A stretch of 64,000 nucleotides of DNA from G963663775 sp963663775 (GCA_963663775.1 OY760624.1:1426001-1490000), one strand, 5' to 3'; counted from the stretch's first letter, positions 35,791 to 44,815 are shown. Notes: generated by a model not told the origin, from the letters alone. Numbers and translations are program-made.

Positions 35791-36816
35791 TTATTTTAAA
35801 TCCATACTAACAGGGAACTGTAGACTATCCAGCGTAAAACGTACTACGCCGCAAATATAATTTTCCGCCATACTGTTATCCACGCTCAAGCACGGGATAT
35901 GCCTTGCCGGCACAATTGCAAGGCAATGCTTTCTGATTTCATCCAAATCTTCCTGCGAAATATCATTGCCCATAAACACTGCATTTGCAGGATTAATCGT
36001 ACAGACCACTGTGAGCAGCACCTGCGCCGCAAATCGTTGGAACGCCTCTCGGTTCTCGAGCAGTTTGGCTTGCTCCTGCTGTGAGATGCCATATCCGCTG
36101 GCTGCGTACGCCACCTCTCCCGAGAACATAGAAGCTCCCTTTAAGATGTGTCCATTGATCATGAAGCCGCAGCCTACATAACCGTTTTCACGATCCGGAA
36201 AGAAAACAGCCGCCAGATTTCCCTCCTTGCGAGGCTGCAAATCATATAAGCGATACGTGATAAAATTCATATCGTTTTCAATAAAAACATCTATCCCATA
36301 CTTATCACGCAACAACTGTCCTATGTTGACATTTACAAGGTCTTTGATATCACAATACTCTACCAGTCCGTTTTGTGCGATACCAGGAATGCCTATGCCA
36401 ATGGCGGCAATCTTATCATCCTGCTCCAAAAACGAGGCAACCGTTTCTGCAATCCGCTCATAGTTCATATTCTCCGGTTGAACCGTTTCGTGAAGGATAA
36501 TATTTCCCAACGCATCCGCAACGGCACAATCAATGGTATTTACGCCTCGATTGGTTTCTATGCACAGCCCCAGGACATGCTGATAATCCTTGTTATATGT
36601 GAACAAGCTTGCTGGTCTTCCGATGCCTGCATCTTCTTGGTCGATTTTAATGATTTCGCCATTTTCCAGCATTTCATTCAAAATCGTACTACAAGTTGCA
36701 ATACTTAGCATGGTTTCTTTTGCAATCTCTGCTTTGGTGCATCGTTCCTGCTTTTGAATTGCCTCTCGAATTCGCTCTTTGTTCAGCTTCTTGACTTCAA
36801 TTGTGTTACTGACCAT
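35791..36816 (-). CDS. ROK-family transcriptional regulator (NagC/XylR type)
   Basis: The 341-residue protein starts with a winged helix (about 10-75; CTKAEIAKETMLSIATCSTI) followed by an ASKHA ROK domain (LGLCIETNRG, AIGIGIPGIAQNG, FIENDMNF). The usual zinc motif CxCGxxGC of sugar-binding ROK proteins is missing, so its effector may not be a classical sugar. Palindromic AT-rich operators are typical of ROK regulators and resemble the repeats around this gene. It could therefore control the neighbouring dehydrogenase, aminotransferase and mutase genes. Start ATG 36816 is preceded by GAGAAGG. Confidence 0.85.
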   Translation of the reverse strand: MVSNTIEVKKLNKERIREAIQKQERCTKAEIAKETMLSIATCSTILNEMLENGEIIKIDQEDAGIGRPASLFTYNKDYQHVLGLCIETNRGVNTIDCAVADALGNIILHETVQPENMNYERIAETVASFLEQDDKIAAIGIGIPGIAQNGLVEYCDIKDLVNVNIGQLLRDKYGIDVFIENDMNFITYRLYDLQPRKEGNLAAVFFPDRENGYVGCGFMINGHILKGASMFSGEVAYAASGYGISQQEQAKLLENREAFQRFAAQVLLTVVCTINPANAVFMGNDISQEDLDEIRKHCLAIVPARHIPCLSVDNSMAENYICGVVRFTLDSLQFPVSMDLK

Positions 36817-36867
36817 CTTAAATACCTTCTCAACTTCATAGCACTCTTTTTTCTTTTCTTATTATAT

Positions 36868-36896
36868 ATAATATATCTATTTTTAAGTCTTGTAAA
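36868..36896 (-). promoter_or_regulatory. Promoter of the ROK regulator gene
   Basis: On the reverse strand TTTACA (36896-36891) and TATTAT (36873-36868) are 17 nt apart. The region around the -10 is an AT palindrome (TATTATATATAATA), which could allow autoregulation. Confidence 0.6.
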
Positions 36897-37160
36897 GCTA
36901 ACTATCGTAATATTTACAAAAACATCTGTATAAACCGTGCTATCATGCAGCAGCGCATGGTGTCATCGATGCAACCTATCATGCGTTTTCATCCAGATGG
37001 ATGGGTTTGAGCAGGGAGGTGGCGGGTGCAAAGTGGTCATTTGTCATAAATCCATCAGGTTCCTTTTCACATTCGGTCATCAGCAGACGCAAAAGCTCTG
37101 GACGTAGGCAATCCAGAGCTTTCACGACATGATATATGAAGGGTGTTGATGTGGACTTAT
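36897..37160. other. Intergenic stretch between ROK and aminotransferase genes
   Basis: Apart from the terminator at 37092-37122 nothing firm is seen. On the reverse strand an open frame from GTG 37125 to 36979 encodes about 48 residues with a plausible composition but no ribosome site. It overlaps the terminator stem, so I do not call it a gene. Confidence 0.5.
37092..37122 (-). terminator. Terminator of the aminotransferase gene
   Basis: AAAGCTCTGGA (37092-37102) pairs perfectly with TCCAGAGCTTT (37112-37122), and TTTT follows on the reverse strand. Confidence 0.75.
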
Positions 37161-38477
37161 TTAAAAGGTCTTGAAGATATCATCCATACGCTCCAACGTG
37201 GTGTCGATATCCTGTGTGGTATGCGCAATTGTTATTCCATAGTGTGCAGGGGATACCGGCCCTGCTGTGTCATGGAACCAAAGCCCCGCCGGCAGACAAG
37301 CCGTTACGAACTTCTTATACATTTCACGGTTTTGCGACGCTGCAACCTTGCGGAAGTCAAAGTCGTCCTCTGGATTCTCTACGCCGAAATAAATTGCAAA
37401 GCGTGCGCCAACGCCACGCACATGTCCAGGCTTCCCATGCTTTTTGAACAAATCGTTGATGCCGGAATAAAGACGATTGCCGATAGCATCGATATGATCG
37501 TAGAATGCAGGCTCTTGTGCCATATGCAGGCATTCAATTGCGGCAATAACAGGCATCAGCGCACCGGTATAGGTGCCGCTCACGGTTGTCTTGCCCACCG
37601 GCGCCAGCACATTCATGATTTCCGTCTTACCACCGAACGCTGCAATCGGAAGACCGCCGCCAATCGCCTTCGCCATGGTCGTCATATCCGGCATCACATC
37701 ATAGTACTTCTGTGCACTGCCCGGACGCATACGCAAACCACACACAACTTCATCAAAAATAAGGACAATGCCTTCACGTGTGCAAAGCGCACGAACCTGC
37801 TGCAAATACTCTCGACGTGCCTCATAGCAACCGCAGTTGAAGCTGATTGGCTCCAGAATTACAGCCGCAACCTCGCCCTTATACTTTTCTACGGCATGTT
37901 CCAATGCCTTGATGTCATTGAATACGACATTGATGACACTGTCCTTTGCCGCAACTGGAAATCCAGTGGTATCCGGAACAGTTTCCACCTGACCGAACGC
38001 ATCCATTTTTTCTACACCATTGTGGTTAAACCAAATATTCTCGTGCATGCCATGGAAATGACCTTCAAACTTGATGACCTTTTCCTTGCCGGTATACGTG
38101 CGTGCTACACGGATAGATGCTTGTGTTGCTTCCGAACCGGTATTTGCCAAACGAATTTTTTCAACGCTTGGAAAGAATTGCTGCAGAAGCTTCGCCAACT
38201 CCACATGGTGTTCGGTGTCAAAGTTCATGAAAAAACCAAGTCCCATCGCCTTTTCGATGGCAGCACGGATACGAGGATGGTTGTGCCCAAACAGCCCTGC
38301 GCCCGCACAGGTATGGTAGTCGATATACTCTTTACCGTCTGCATCAATTACATGGCTGCCATTGGCACTCTGTATGTAAAGAGGCTGCTTTAGCACTGCG
38401 TTATACCGTTGTCCTGCTGAAGACCCTCCAACATAATACTCTTTGGCTTCATGATAGATTTCTTGAATACGGCTCAT
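37161..38477 (-). CDS. Class III aminotransferase of glutamate-1-semialdehyde aminomutase type
   Basis: The protein (about 438 aa) has the PLP fold-type I class III layout: LANTGSEATQASIRVARTYTG (phosphate site), FDEVVCGLRMRPG (cofactor Asp) and the Schiff-base Lys in TMAKAIGGGLP. It looks most like glutamate-1-semialdehyde 2,1-aminomutase relatives. No haem-synthesis gene is nearby, so a catabolic aminotransferase or aminomutase is more likely. ATG 38477 has AGGAG 8 nt upstream; the GTG at 38486 overlaps that site. The transcript has a leader of about 220 nt. Confidence 0.85.
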   Translation of the reverse strand: MSRIQEIYHEAKEYYVGGSSAGQRYNAVLKQPLYIQSANGSHVIDADGKEYIDYHTCAGAGLFGHNHPRIRAAIEKAMGLGFFMNFDTEHHVELAKLLQQFFPSVEKIRLANTGSEATQASIRVARTYTGKEKVIKFEGHFHGMHENIWFNHNGVEKMDAFGQVETVPDTTGFPVAAKDSVINVVFNDIKALEHAVEKYKGEVAAVILEPISFNCGCYEARREYLQQVRALCTREGIVLIFDEVVCGLRMRPGSAQKYYDVMPDMTTMAKAIGGGLPIAAFGGKTEIMNVLAPVGKTTVSGTYTGALMPVIAAIECLHMAQEPAFYDHIDAIGNRLYSGINDLFKKHGKPGHVRGVGARFAIYFGVENPEDDFDFRKVAASQNREMYKKFVTACLPAGLWFHDTAGPVSPAHYGITIAHTTQDIDTTLERMDDIFKTF

Positions 38478-38706
38478 AATGTCCACTCCTATCGTTAAAT
38501 TTTATAAAAGTTCTATGAAAAGCTAAAATTGCGGCAAACTAGTCGCTTATCTCGCGAATACAGGGAGATTGCAGTGCTGTATGGAGATGTTTGGAGTTTC
38601 CATGATTCTTTTTGCGAACCCCCTGCGGTTTTGATGAAGCATATAAGACAGTTCATTCACAAGCTTGTTTATTATAAGTGTTATCATATATCTTATCATA
38701 AATAGA

Positions 38707-38735
38707 TGATACCAGTTCCGGTGCGTTATGTCAAT
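38707..38735 (-). promoter_or_regulatory. Promoter of the aminotransferase gene
   Basis: On the reverse strand TTGACA (38735-38730) and TATCAT (38712-38707) are 17 nt apart. The leader downstream (38478-38700) contains a 6-bp ATACAG/CTGTAT hairpin and one ATAAGTGTTAT element at about 38674-38684, but no riboswitch that I recognise. Confidence 0.7.
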
Positions 38736-38763
38736 ACTTATTTTAATATATATAATAAGTATG
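38735..38763. promoter_or_regulatory. Operator-like inverted repeat at the aminotransferase promoter
   Basis: ATACTTATT (38735-38743) and AATAAGTAT (38755-38763) are perfect 9-bp arms separated by 11 AT-rich bases, starting at the edge of the -35 box. This is the clearest copy of the element that recurs in the 29-47 kb region. Confidence 0.6.
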
Positions 38764-38780
38764 TTTGAAGAAGCATCGGT

Positions 38781-39335
38781 TCAAATGCTGCGCCCCAATT
38801 GTCTTGCCTGTTCCAGTGCGTTTGTTTCCTTGATATCCCCTTTGCGCAGAACCCCAGGCACTAATAATTCTCCTCGCATTGTCCATCCCATAAATGCCGC
38901 AATGCCTCTGTAAACGCTGACTGCATCACGAAAATCATCCAAACTGCTACATTCACCACAAGCCAGTAAAACACTCTCGCGAATATGCAGTGCATTTCGA
39001 TGCGTTGTTGACGCATAGGCATACAATCGATCCATTACCGCTTTCAACTGCGCTGGCATAGAAGACCAATAGAGCGGAAATGCCAACACCACAGCATCAG
39101 CAGCTTCCAACGCTGGTATTATCCTTTGGAAATCATCTTGCATGACACAAGCGCATCCGCTCGTCCAGCACTGTTCACATGCAAGGCAACCACTCAAATG
39201 CATTTGGGCGGTTTGGATTTTTGTAACAACATGCCCTATTTCAGATGCACCCGCTTGAAACGCCTCCGCCAACATCTCACTGTTGCCGTGTAATCTAGGG
39301 CTTCCTGTCAAAATCAAAATTTTCTTTCTCACCAT
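38781..39335 (-). CDS. Iron-sulfur flavoprotein / NADPH-dependent FMN reductase family protein 1
   Basis: The protein (about 184 aa) is a flavodoxin-fold FMN reductase starting KKILILTGSPRLHGNSEML, the FMN phosphate loop. It carries the cysteine cluster CLACEQCWTSGC, C-x2-C-x2-C-x4-C, matching the compact 4Fe-4S motif of archaeal and clostridial Isf proteins. It should shuttle single electrons between flavin and cluster. ATG 39335 at the conserved strand is preferred to the upstream ATG at 39452. It lies 58 nt downstream of its paralogue. Confidence 0.85.
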   Translation of the reverse strand: MVRKKILILTGSPRLHGNSEMLAEAFQAGASEIGHVVTKIQTAQMHLSGCLACEQCWTSGCACVMQDDFQRIIPALEAADAVVLAFPLYWSSMPAQLKAVMDRLYAYASTTHRNALHIRESVLLACGECSSLDDFRDAVSVYRGIAAFMGWTMRGELLVPGVLRKGDIKETNALEQARQLGRSI

Positions 39336-39393
39336 GAAACCGCACCCTTCTTGGAACCTGTATTCATTCTCTGGTATTTGCAGGAATTTTCGT

Positions 39394-39939
39394 TCAAATT
39401 TGCTGTGCAAGCTGAGAAATTCGCTCCAAAGCATCGGTTCTTTCAATATCACCTGCTCGATTCACATTGGGCACAATCACTTGTCCCCGATCAATCCATC
39501 CCCGATCCTGTACAATCAACTCATAGGAGCGTCGCAATCCATCGAACACCTTGATTTGTTCGATTTCACCACACGCAAGCAGCACGCTTTCTTGAATCCG
39601 CAGCTGCCTGTCCCCTATGATAAAAGCATACATTTTATCCAGTGCCGCTTTCAGCCCTGCCGGGAAAGAGTACCAATACAACGGGGTTGCAAGCACCAAC
39701 ACCTCAGCGTCGGCAAGCATTGGTGCCAATCTATTAAAATCATCATCGCAAACACATGCACTGCCTGCTTGAAAACATGCATCACAGGCACGACATGGTT
39801 TGATACAGCTGTTTGCTGCGTCAAAAAATGTAACTGCATGCCCTGTCTTGCGCACACCTTCCGCAAACGCCTGCGCCATACGGTTGCTATTTCCATGTTC
39901 TCGTGCGCTTGCTGTCAATATCAGAATTTTTTTGCTCAT
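39394..39939 (-). CDS. Iron-sulfur flavoprotein / NADPH-dependent FMN reductase family protein 2
   Basis: The 181-residue protein is a paralogue of the preceding entry: FMN loop LTASAREHGNSNRMAQ and cluster CRACDACFQAGSAC (C-x2-C-x2-C-x6-C). TPLYWYSFPAGLKAALDKMY is the typical flavodoxin-fold core. GGAAGG precedes the start. The pair lies between the mutase/permease genes and the aminotransferase gene. A low-potential electron donor for corrinoid reduction is possible but inferred from context. Confidence 0.85.
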   Translation of the reverse strand: MSKKILILTASAREHGNSNRMAQAFAEGVRKTGHAVTFFDAANSCIKPCRACDACFQAGSACVCDDDFNRLAPMLADAEVLVLATPLYWYSFPAGLKAALDKMYAFIIGDRQLRIQESVLLACGEIEQIKVFDGLRRSYELIVQDRGWIDRGQVIVPNVNRAGDIERTDALERISQLAQQI

Positions 39940-40002
39940 TGCAAATACTTCCTTCCTATGCCATGGTCATTCCATTTGCAAAACCGTTGTTCATGGAGTA
40001 AA

Positions 40003-40050
40003 AGCGGGTTCGCTGCAGCTTATCCAATCAACAGCCGCAGCGAACCCGCT
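40003..40050 (-). terminator. Terminator after the mutase-permease-small protein unit
   Basis: AGCGGGTTCGCTGC (40003-40016) pairs perfectly with GCAGCGAACCCGCT (40037-40050). TTTT follows on the reverse strand. Confidence 0.8.
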
Positions 40051-40071
40051 CTATGGTTTAGAACGGCAAAA

Positions 40072-40341
40072 TCAGTGCATATATTTGCGTCTGCTCTTGC
40101 CGTAGTCCGTCACTTTGCTATAGACCACCAGATTATCGGATTCATCAAATTCTACTCTGGAGCCTGTCAGAAAGCCAACACCCAGATAAGAATCCATATA
40201 TTCTTCTACCTGCTTGCGGCTGAAAATGCGTTCTCCATGGTATTCGCTTGCCAATGCCGTCATTACATCATTCACCGTAATTTCTGCATCCTGTTCAATG
40301 GCATATTGCAAAATACGCGTCTTTAACGGTAATTTCATCAT
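40072..40341 (-). CDS. Small protein of unknown function (89 aa)
   Basis: I do not recognise a family. The protein starts MMKLPLKTRILQYAIEQDAE and is predicted mostly helical in the first half (ITVNDVMTALASEY, SRKQVEEYMDSYLGVG) with two short strands after (RVEFDESD, NLVVYSKV) and a basic tail. That pattern is compatible with a small winged-helix domain. It has a strong AAGGAGGAGG site and starts 13 nt after the DMT permease stop, so it belongs to the mutase-permease unit. Confidence 0.65.
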   Translation of the reverse strand: MMKLPLKTRILQYAIEQDAEITVNDVMTALASEYHGERIFSRKQVEEYMDSYLGVGFLTGSRVEFDESDNLVVYSKVTDYGKSRRKYMH

Positions 40342-40354
40342 CTAACCCTCCTCC

Positions 40355-41401
40355 TTATTCTACACTTCTCAAGTTTACAAGTTCCGACGGCTTGCAGATA
40401 ATGAGAATCAAACCACACACTGCAAACACTGCACCAACCACACCCAACGTATTTACAGAATATACTGTAACGCCTAGTGCTGCAAAAAAATAGCCCAATG
40501 GAATGCTCCAAAGCGGACGAGAGCTGTCGATTGCCAGTGCACGGGAAGGCCCTGTTCTGTTGAATGCGAGGTAGGCTGCGTTATAGTTGATTGCGCCCAA
40601 TAGACCCATCAGCACAACAAAGAGTGCCAGCATGGGATGGCTAAACACAATGACAAAGAGTTGGCGGAAAGAGTCAAAATTTCCTGTCGCATAGGACAAG
40701 GTTGCCATTGCCGCCAAACCAATGATGCTAGAGCCAAAGCAACGGTAGAATCCACATCCAACGTTCGGGTCAATCACATCGCCTACATACGTGGAAAATT
40801 GACCCTCCAGCGTGAAGCCAATCGGTGCCATCAGCGCAAGAATAAAACCTAAGATAAAGTTGCTGCCGCCTTCACTAAAGCCGGTCCATCCAGACACAAT
40901 AACGCCACAGACCGTAATTGCAATGCCAACATAAATGCGTCCGTTTAACTTTTCCTTCAGGAAAAACCGACTGACAAAGGCAGTGAGAATAGGCCCTAGG
41001 CTTGTAACCACAGCAACCGTTGTCAACCCGCAAAAGGGTGTTGCCGCCATCCAACAGCCGGTTGCGAGCGGACCACCGAATGCTGCAGCAAGGAGCATCA
41101 TCCAAGATACCTTCAGGTTTGCCATGCGCCGATATTCTGTGATACCCTTGCCTTTGCTGATGTTGTAAATGAGGGTGAAGATACCTGCGAAGAAATCACA
41201 CATCGCAATGAGCGTGATGGAGATGATAACGCTGACAATCAGCTTGGAGGAGAGACTTGCGGTGGCACTTGCTGTTACAGAAGTATTCAGAACATTCTGC
41301 GTGATTGCTGTAAATGGCATCAGCAATGCGATTTTCATACCGCTAATTGCATTGCTGATTTTCTTTTGGTTATATGCTTCTGTTGCGCTTACGTTTGACA
41401 T
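40355..41401 (-). CDS. DMT-superfamily (EamA-like) permease
   Basis: The 348-residue protein has about ten membrane helices in two EamA-like halves, including GPLATGCWMAATPFCGLTTV and AAYLAFNRTGPSRALAIDSS. The family exports or imports amino acids, amines and metabolites. GAGGGG lies 7 nt before the ATG and the gene is 48 nt downstream of the B12-dependent mutase-like gene, so it may move that enzyme's substrate or product. Direction of transport is not known. Confidence 0.88.
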   Translation of the reverse strand: MSNVSATEAYNQKKISNAISGMKIALLMPFTAITQNVLNTSVTASATASLSSKLIVSVIISITLIAMCDFFAGIFTLIYNISKGKGITEYRRMANLKVSWMMLLAAAFGGPLATGCWMAATPFCGLTTVAVVTSLGPILTAFVSRFFLKEKLNGRIYVGIAITVCGVIVSGWTGFSEGGSNFILGFILALMAPIGFTLEGQFSTYVGDVIDPNVGCGFYRCFGSSIIGLAAMATLSYATGNFDSFRQLFVIVFSHPMLALFVVLMGLLGAINYNAAYLAFNRTGPSRALAIDSSRPLWSIPLGYFFAALGVTVYSVNTLGVVGAVFAVCGLILIICKPSELVNLRSVE

Positions 41402-41449
41402 GGTTTGTCCCCTCTTTCAATATTTGTACGATGATTCCACCTTTGGTTC

Positions 41450-43210
41450 TTAACGGCTGCCCAGAATAAAATTGATTTGTTCGCAGAAATCATTGGTTCC
41501 GCAAACGCCGGTTTCGTTCACCAAATCTTGCACGTCCACTGGCAAATCGTTTCCTGGCAGCAGTGCGTTGAGCATGCCTCCCATCAAAACTCTGTATTTT
41601 TTGCCACGTGTTTTCGCTAAATTTATAATATTCTGCGCATATGCAAGACACTGACCACAATGTACACTGATGCAAATCAAGTCCGTACCTTCTTCATCTG
41701 CAAGATCCAGCACCGCTGCCGGTTCCATATCCACACCGCCGTTTACAACATTGGCATTGATTTCGCTATATACATTGTCCACCAGCGTTAAGCCATAGCT
41801 GTGACCATCAGCAGATACACAGATGATTTTTTGACCATTCAGACTATAGCCCTTCTTCTTGAGCAACGACACGATTTCATCTTTCATTGCCATTGTCTGC
41901 TGTCCAAGCTGGCTCGGAAGATATGGTGTGAAATCGCCCGTTTCTTCAACACTTGGATGGAAACTCTGTTCAAATTTACACGGATTGAAGCGCTTGAGTA
42001 TCATAATCATCTGGAGCGGATCCTTTGTATCCACACCAGCTTCTTCAAATCCACGCATGACATTTTGAAAGAACTTTGTCCCCTGCTCCACCAGTTGATC
42101 GCTCAGTTCTTCAATCTTTGTGAAATCCATTAGCGGCAACCATTCCTTTGCTTTGGTTTCCGCACGCATGCCAGCGGCTGCAATGTCAATCAACTCCTCC
42201 AGAGAAGGGGTGCGCAGTGCCTCTGTGACGGAAACCGGACTGATGATAATCGGCAGTTGATACTTTAGGTTAAATAACATCTGTATCAGCATCTCCTGCA
42301 CGCTTGTACCAAAATTTGCATTGATGTCATGCGCAATCTGATCGACCGTGCCGCCATTATAGTACACCACGCCGGGATGCTCAGGGGTAGAAAACAGCTT
42401 GTGCATTGCCAGCGCAAACGCCATACGCGGCTGCACTTCTGTCAGCAGACCCCCGTAGCTCACACTGAACAGCGTCCCGCACAATCCCGCAGCGATATAA
42501 TGTTCCACCATCATATAGCCGACCCATGAAACAATGTCTAAGAAATATCCCGGAATACCGTCCTCCGGATATGTAACGATGGCAATGTCCAAATCCTTTT
42601 TCGTAGATACAATGCCCAGCGAGCGAACCATATCGCTGAAGCGATTTACTTCATCATGGTATCCGGTATATTCCCATATGAGCGTTGAAAAGCACCCAAG
42701 GCGATCGGTTCCTGCTTGCAGCGCATTGATGGTTGTCTGCAGCGAGGCTGGACATGCCAAATGAAAATCTTGCCATGCCATTTGAATTGGTGCCGCTTCG
42801 CTGTGCGCCTTCCAATCATCCGGATCGTGCATTTCGTAGCTGGTTTGTTTTGGGAAGGTATCCCAGTATTCGTGCGGCAAGCCTACAATCTGGGAAGGGA
42901 TTGACTGCACGCCGGAAATCTCCATTCCAATGTGCGCATTACGCTGATTGAACTCATCAATCTTTTTGATTGCTGCAATTTCGTCTTCCAACGTTGCAAG
43001 ACCCAGAAGTACCTGCCAAGTCTGTTTTCCTTCCGCAAGTCTTTTCTTCCGATATTCCAAATAGCTCTTGCAACCTTGTTTCTCCAAGAATCGATTGCGG
43101 GGAATGGCAACCTTCTTCCCCATTTCCACGCCCTCTTGCAGAACGGTGCGCCCGTCTGGAAAATCCGTTGGGATAAGACTGCGTATATAGTCTTTCAATG
43201 CTGCGTTCAA
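41450..43210 (-). CDS. Cobalamin-dependent carbon-skeleton mutase-like protein (TIM barrel + B12 domain fusion)
   Basis: The 586-residue protein has a large N-terminal part (about 60-440) that resembles the TIM barrel of glutamate-mutase-type enzymes. A C-terminal B12-binding domain (about 455-586) has Asp468-x-His470-x-x-Gly473 (SADGHSYG), then TDLICISVHCGQ and RVLMGGMLNALLPGND. The C-terminal domain looks like glutamate mutase S or 2-methyleneglutarate mutase rather than methyltransferase corrinoid proteins, which have a helical cap. An adenosylcobalamin radical rearrangement is therefore likely; the substrate is unknown. The start is TTG 43210 with AGGAGGAGG 8 nt upstream. It heads a unit with a DMT permease, and an adenosyltransferase lies nearby. 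Confidence 0.75.
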   Translation of the reverse strand: MNAALKDYIRSLIPTDFPDGRTVLQEGVEMGKKVAIPRNRFLEKQGCKSYLEYRKKRLAEGKQTWQVLLGLATLEDEIAAIKKIDEFNQRNAHIGMEISGVQSIPSQIVGLPHEYWDTFPKQTSYEMHDPDDWKAHSEAAPIQMAWQDFHLACPASLQTTINALQAGTDRLGCFSTLIWEYTGYHDEVNRFSDMVRSLGIVSTKKDLDIAIVTYPEDGIPGYFLDIVSWVGYMMVEHYIAAGLCGTLFSVSYGGLLTEVQPRMAFALAMHKLFSTPEHPGVVYYNGGTVDQIAHDINANFGTSVQEMLIQMLFNLKYQLPIIISPVSVTEALRTPSLEELIDIAAAGMRAETKAKEWLPLMDFTKIEELSDQLVEQGTKFFQNVMRGFEEAGVDTKDPLQMIMILKRFNPCKFEQSFHPSVEETGDFTPYLPSQLGQQTMAMKDEIVSLLKKKGYSLNGQKIICVSADGHSYGLTLVDNVYSEINANVVNGGVDMEPAAVLDLADEEGTDLICISVHCGQCLAYAQNIINLAKTRGKKYRVLMGGMLNALLPGNDLPVDVQDLVNETGVCGTNDFCEQINFILGSR

Positions 43211-43321
43211 TGCTGATGCCTCCTCCTATTTATAAAACTACTTGCATTTTTTCTCCTCTCAAAAATATTATAATAAGTGCTTTGCACATTACTATCGCAA
43301 TAACCTCTATCGTTGTTTTAC

Positions 43322-43349
43322 AGTTTAGCCGTTTTTTTATTCTTGTCAA
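43322..43349 (-). promoter_or_regulatory. Promoter of the mutase unit
   Basis: On the reverse strand TTGACA (43349-43344) and TAAACT (43327-43322) are 16 nt apart. A TTATAATAAGTG element at about 43268-43280 lies in the leader. The 14-bp palindrome ACCGTT-AA-AACGGT at 43395-43408 lies just upstream. Confidence 0.6.
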
Positions 43350-43449
43350 TATTTATATTTAATATTTTTCTTAATATTAAAATAAATAGACGCACCGTTA
43401 AAACGGTAATTATTTTAAGACATATACTTAATATTAGAAAGCGTATATT

Positions 43450-44247
43450 TTATGCATTTCGATGCGCACATGAACTATGCGCCGCTGCAACCTGTCGGTG
43501 AACGGACTTTTCCCGATATTTATTAGGAGAAACCCCTTCGCTTCTTTTAAAGATTTTCGTAAAATAGGATTGGTCGCAAAAGCCTACTCTTTTCGAGATT
43601 TCCCACATCGGCATTTGGCTTTCTTTCAACAGCACTTTACTTTGCTCCACGCGCATGCCATTGACATATTCTTTAAACGTTACACCCAGTTCTCGACGAA
43701 TCATGCGACCAAGATATGCGGTTGATAAAAAAACATGGTTTGCAACTTCTTCAATGCTGATTTTTCGTGGCAATTCTGTACCGATGTATTCTGTTATTTG
43801 CTGTATCACACCCTGGTTATTCGTAGGTGCATGCGTGAGAACATGGCTGATGTACTTTTCCAGTGCTGTATGAATCATTTTTTTGATAGACAACATATCA
43901 TTTTTATCTGCCAATTCGTTTGCAAAACGCTCGTTGAATTTGAATACCGTTTCTATATTGCCGCCGCCCTCAATTGCTGCGCGCGACATGATAACCAAAA
44001 GTTCATATACACGACACTTTATTTTCAGCATGTTTTCATCACTTGAAAATACAATAACCCGCAGCAATTCGTTCAAAGTTTTCTGGGCGCCTGATGAATC
44101 TTTCAGGCGAATCATCTGTGTTAATCGATGCTCGGCATCAAATGAATATGATAGCGCATCACACTTCACCGCTTTGCTCTGTTGATTTTTATTGCATTGT
44201 GCATCTACGATAAACCGATACGGAATACACACCGCACTTGTATTCAT
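43450..44247 (-). CDS. AraC-family regulator
   Basis: The 265-residue protein has a helical N-terminal half (about 35-135) similar to the linker region of PocR-AraC regulators, and an AraC helix-turn-helix pair (about 155-250; VANHVFLSTAYLGRMIRREL and SKRVGFCDQSYFTKIFKRSE). It lacks the PocR sensor domain seen in the AraC protein at 2338. It starts 37 nt after the adenosyltransferase gene and lies upstream of the mutase gene, so it probably controls that unit. Confidence 0.88.
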   Translation of the reverse strand: MNTSAVCIPYRFIVDAQCNKNQQSKAVKCDALSYSFDAEHRLTQMIRLKDSSGAQKTLNELLRVIVFSSDENMLKIKCRVYELLVIMSRAAIEGGGNIETVFKFNERFANELADKNDMLSIKKMIHTALEKYISHVLTHAPTNNQGVIQQITEYIGTELPRKISIEEVANHVFLSTAYLGRMIRRELGVTFKEYVNGMRVEQSKVLLKESQMPMWEISKRVGFCDQSYFTKIFKRSEGVSPNKYREKSVHRQVAAAHSSCAHRNA

Positions 44248-44284
44248 TCTTTTGACCTACCTTCCTGGAAATTTCATGTTATGC

Positions 44285-44815
44285 TTAGAACTCAATGCCT
44301 TTGCGTGCGGATTGCCCGCCATCGAACGGATGCTTTCGCTTAACCATCTCTGTTACATAGTCACCCGCATTGACCAATCGTTCGCTTGGCACACTGCCTG
44401 TCAAAATGACTTCCAGCCCCTTTGGTCTGCTTTCCAAAAAACTTACCAGCAGATTTTCATCAAGCAGCCCTGCACGGATGGTATAAAGCGCTTCATCCAA
44501 AAATAGCACATCATACGTTTCTGCCAGCCTTGTCACCCTAAGAAGTGCTTCGTTGTTGCTTTGGCACGCCGTTTCTATTTCTTCCGGCGTCATCTGAAAA
44601 CTAAACTTTGTTTCTTCCGAACCTCTGATTCGTGTAATATTCGGCATTAACTCCAGCATTGCGATTTCACTGGACGCATTATTTTTCATAAACTGATACA
44701 TCAGCACACGATGACCGCTCCCAGCCGCACGCATACAGAGCCCCATCGCAGCGGTGGTCTTTCCTTTTCCATCACCGCAATAAATATGCACATATCCACA
44801 TGACTTTTCTTTCAC
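44285..44815 (-). CDS. Cob(I)yrinic acid a,c-diamide adenosyltransferase (CobA/CobO/ButR type)
   Basis: The 176-residue protein is a P-loop corrinoid adenosyltransferase: YIYCGDGKGKTTAAMGL (ATP site), VLMYQFMKN and LFLDEALYTI (Walker B-like). It attaches the 5'-deoxyadenosyl group of ATP to Co(I) corrinoids, giving the coenzyme used by radical mutases. The start is GTG 44815 with AGGAG 9 nt upstream. No other cobalamin-synthesis gene is nearby, which suggests a dedicated role for the mutase-like protein rather than de novo B12 synthesis. Confidence 0.92.
   Translation of the reverse strand: MKEKSCGYVHIYCGDGKGKTTAAMGLCMRAAGSGHRVLMYQFMKNNASSEIAMLELMPNITRIRGSEETKFSFQMTPEEIETACQSNNEALLRVTRLAETYDVLFLDEALYTIRAGLLDENLLVSFLESRPKGLEVILTGSVPSERLVNAGDYVTEMVKRKHPFDGGQSARKGIEF

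Noticed and set aside
36979..37125. Reverse-strand open frame of about 48 codons after the aminotransferase gene
   Set aside because: It has a GTG start without ribosome site and overlaps a perfect terminator stem; coding is not supported.
37143..38393. 416-codon open frame on the + strand
   Set aside because: It is antisense to the complete PLP aminotransferase with all its motifs and has no recognisable protein content.
43300..43320. GATAGAGG on the reverse strand, like the start of a lysine riboswitch
   Set aside because: The leader of the mutase gene is only about 110 nt and lacks the other lysine-riboswitch helices.
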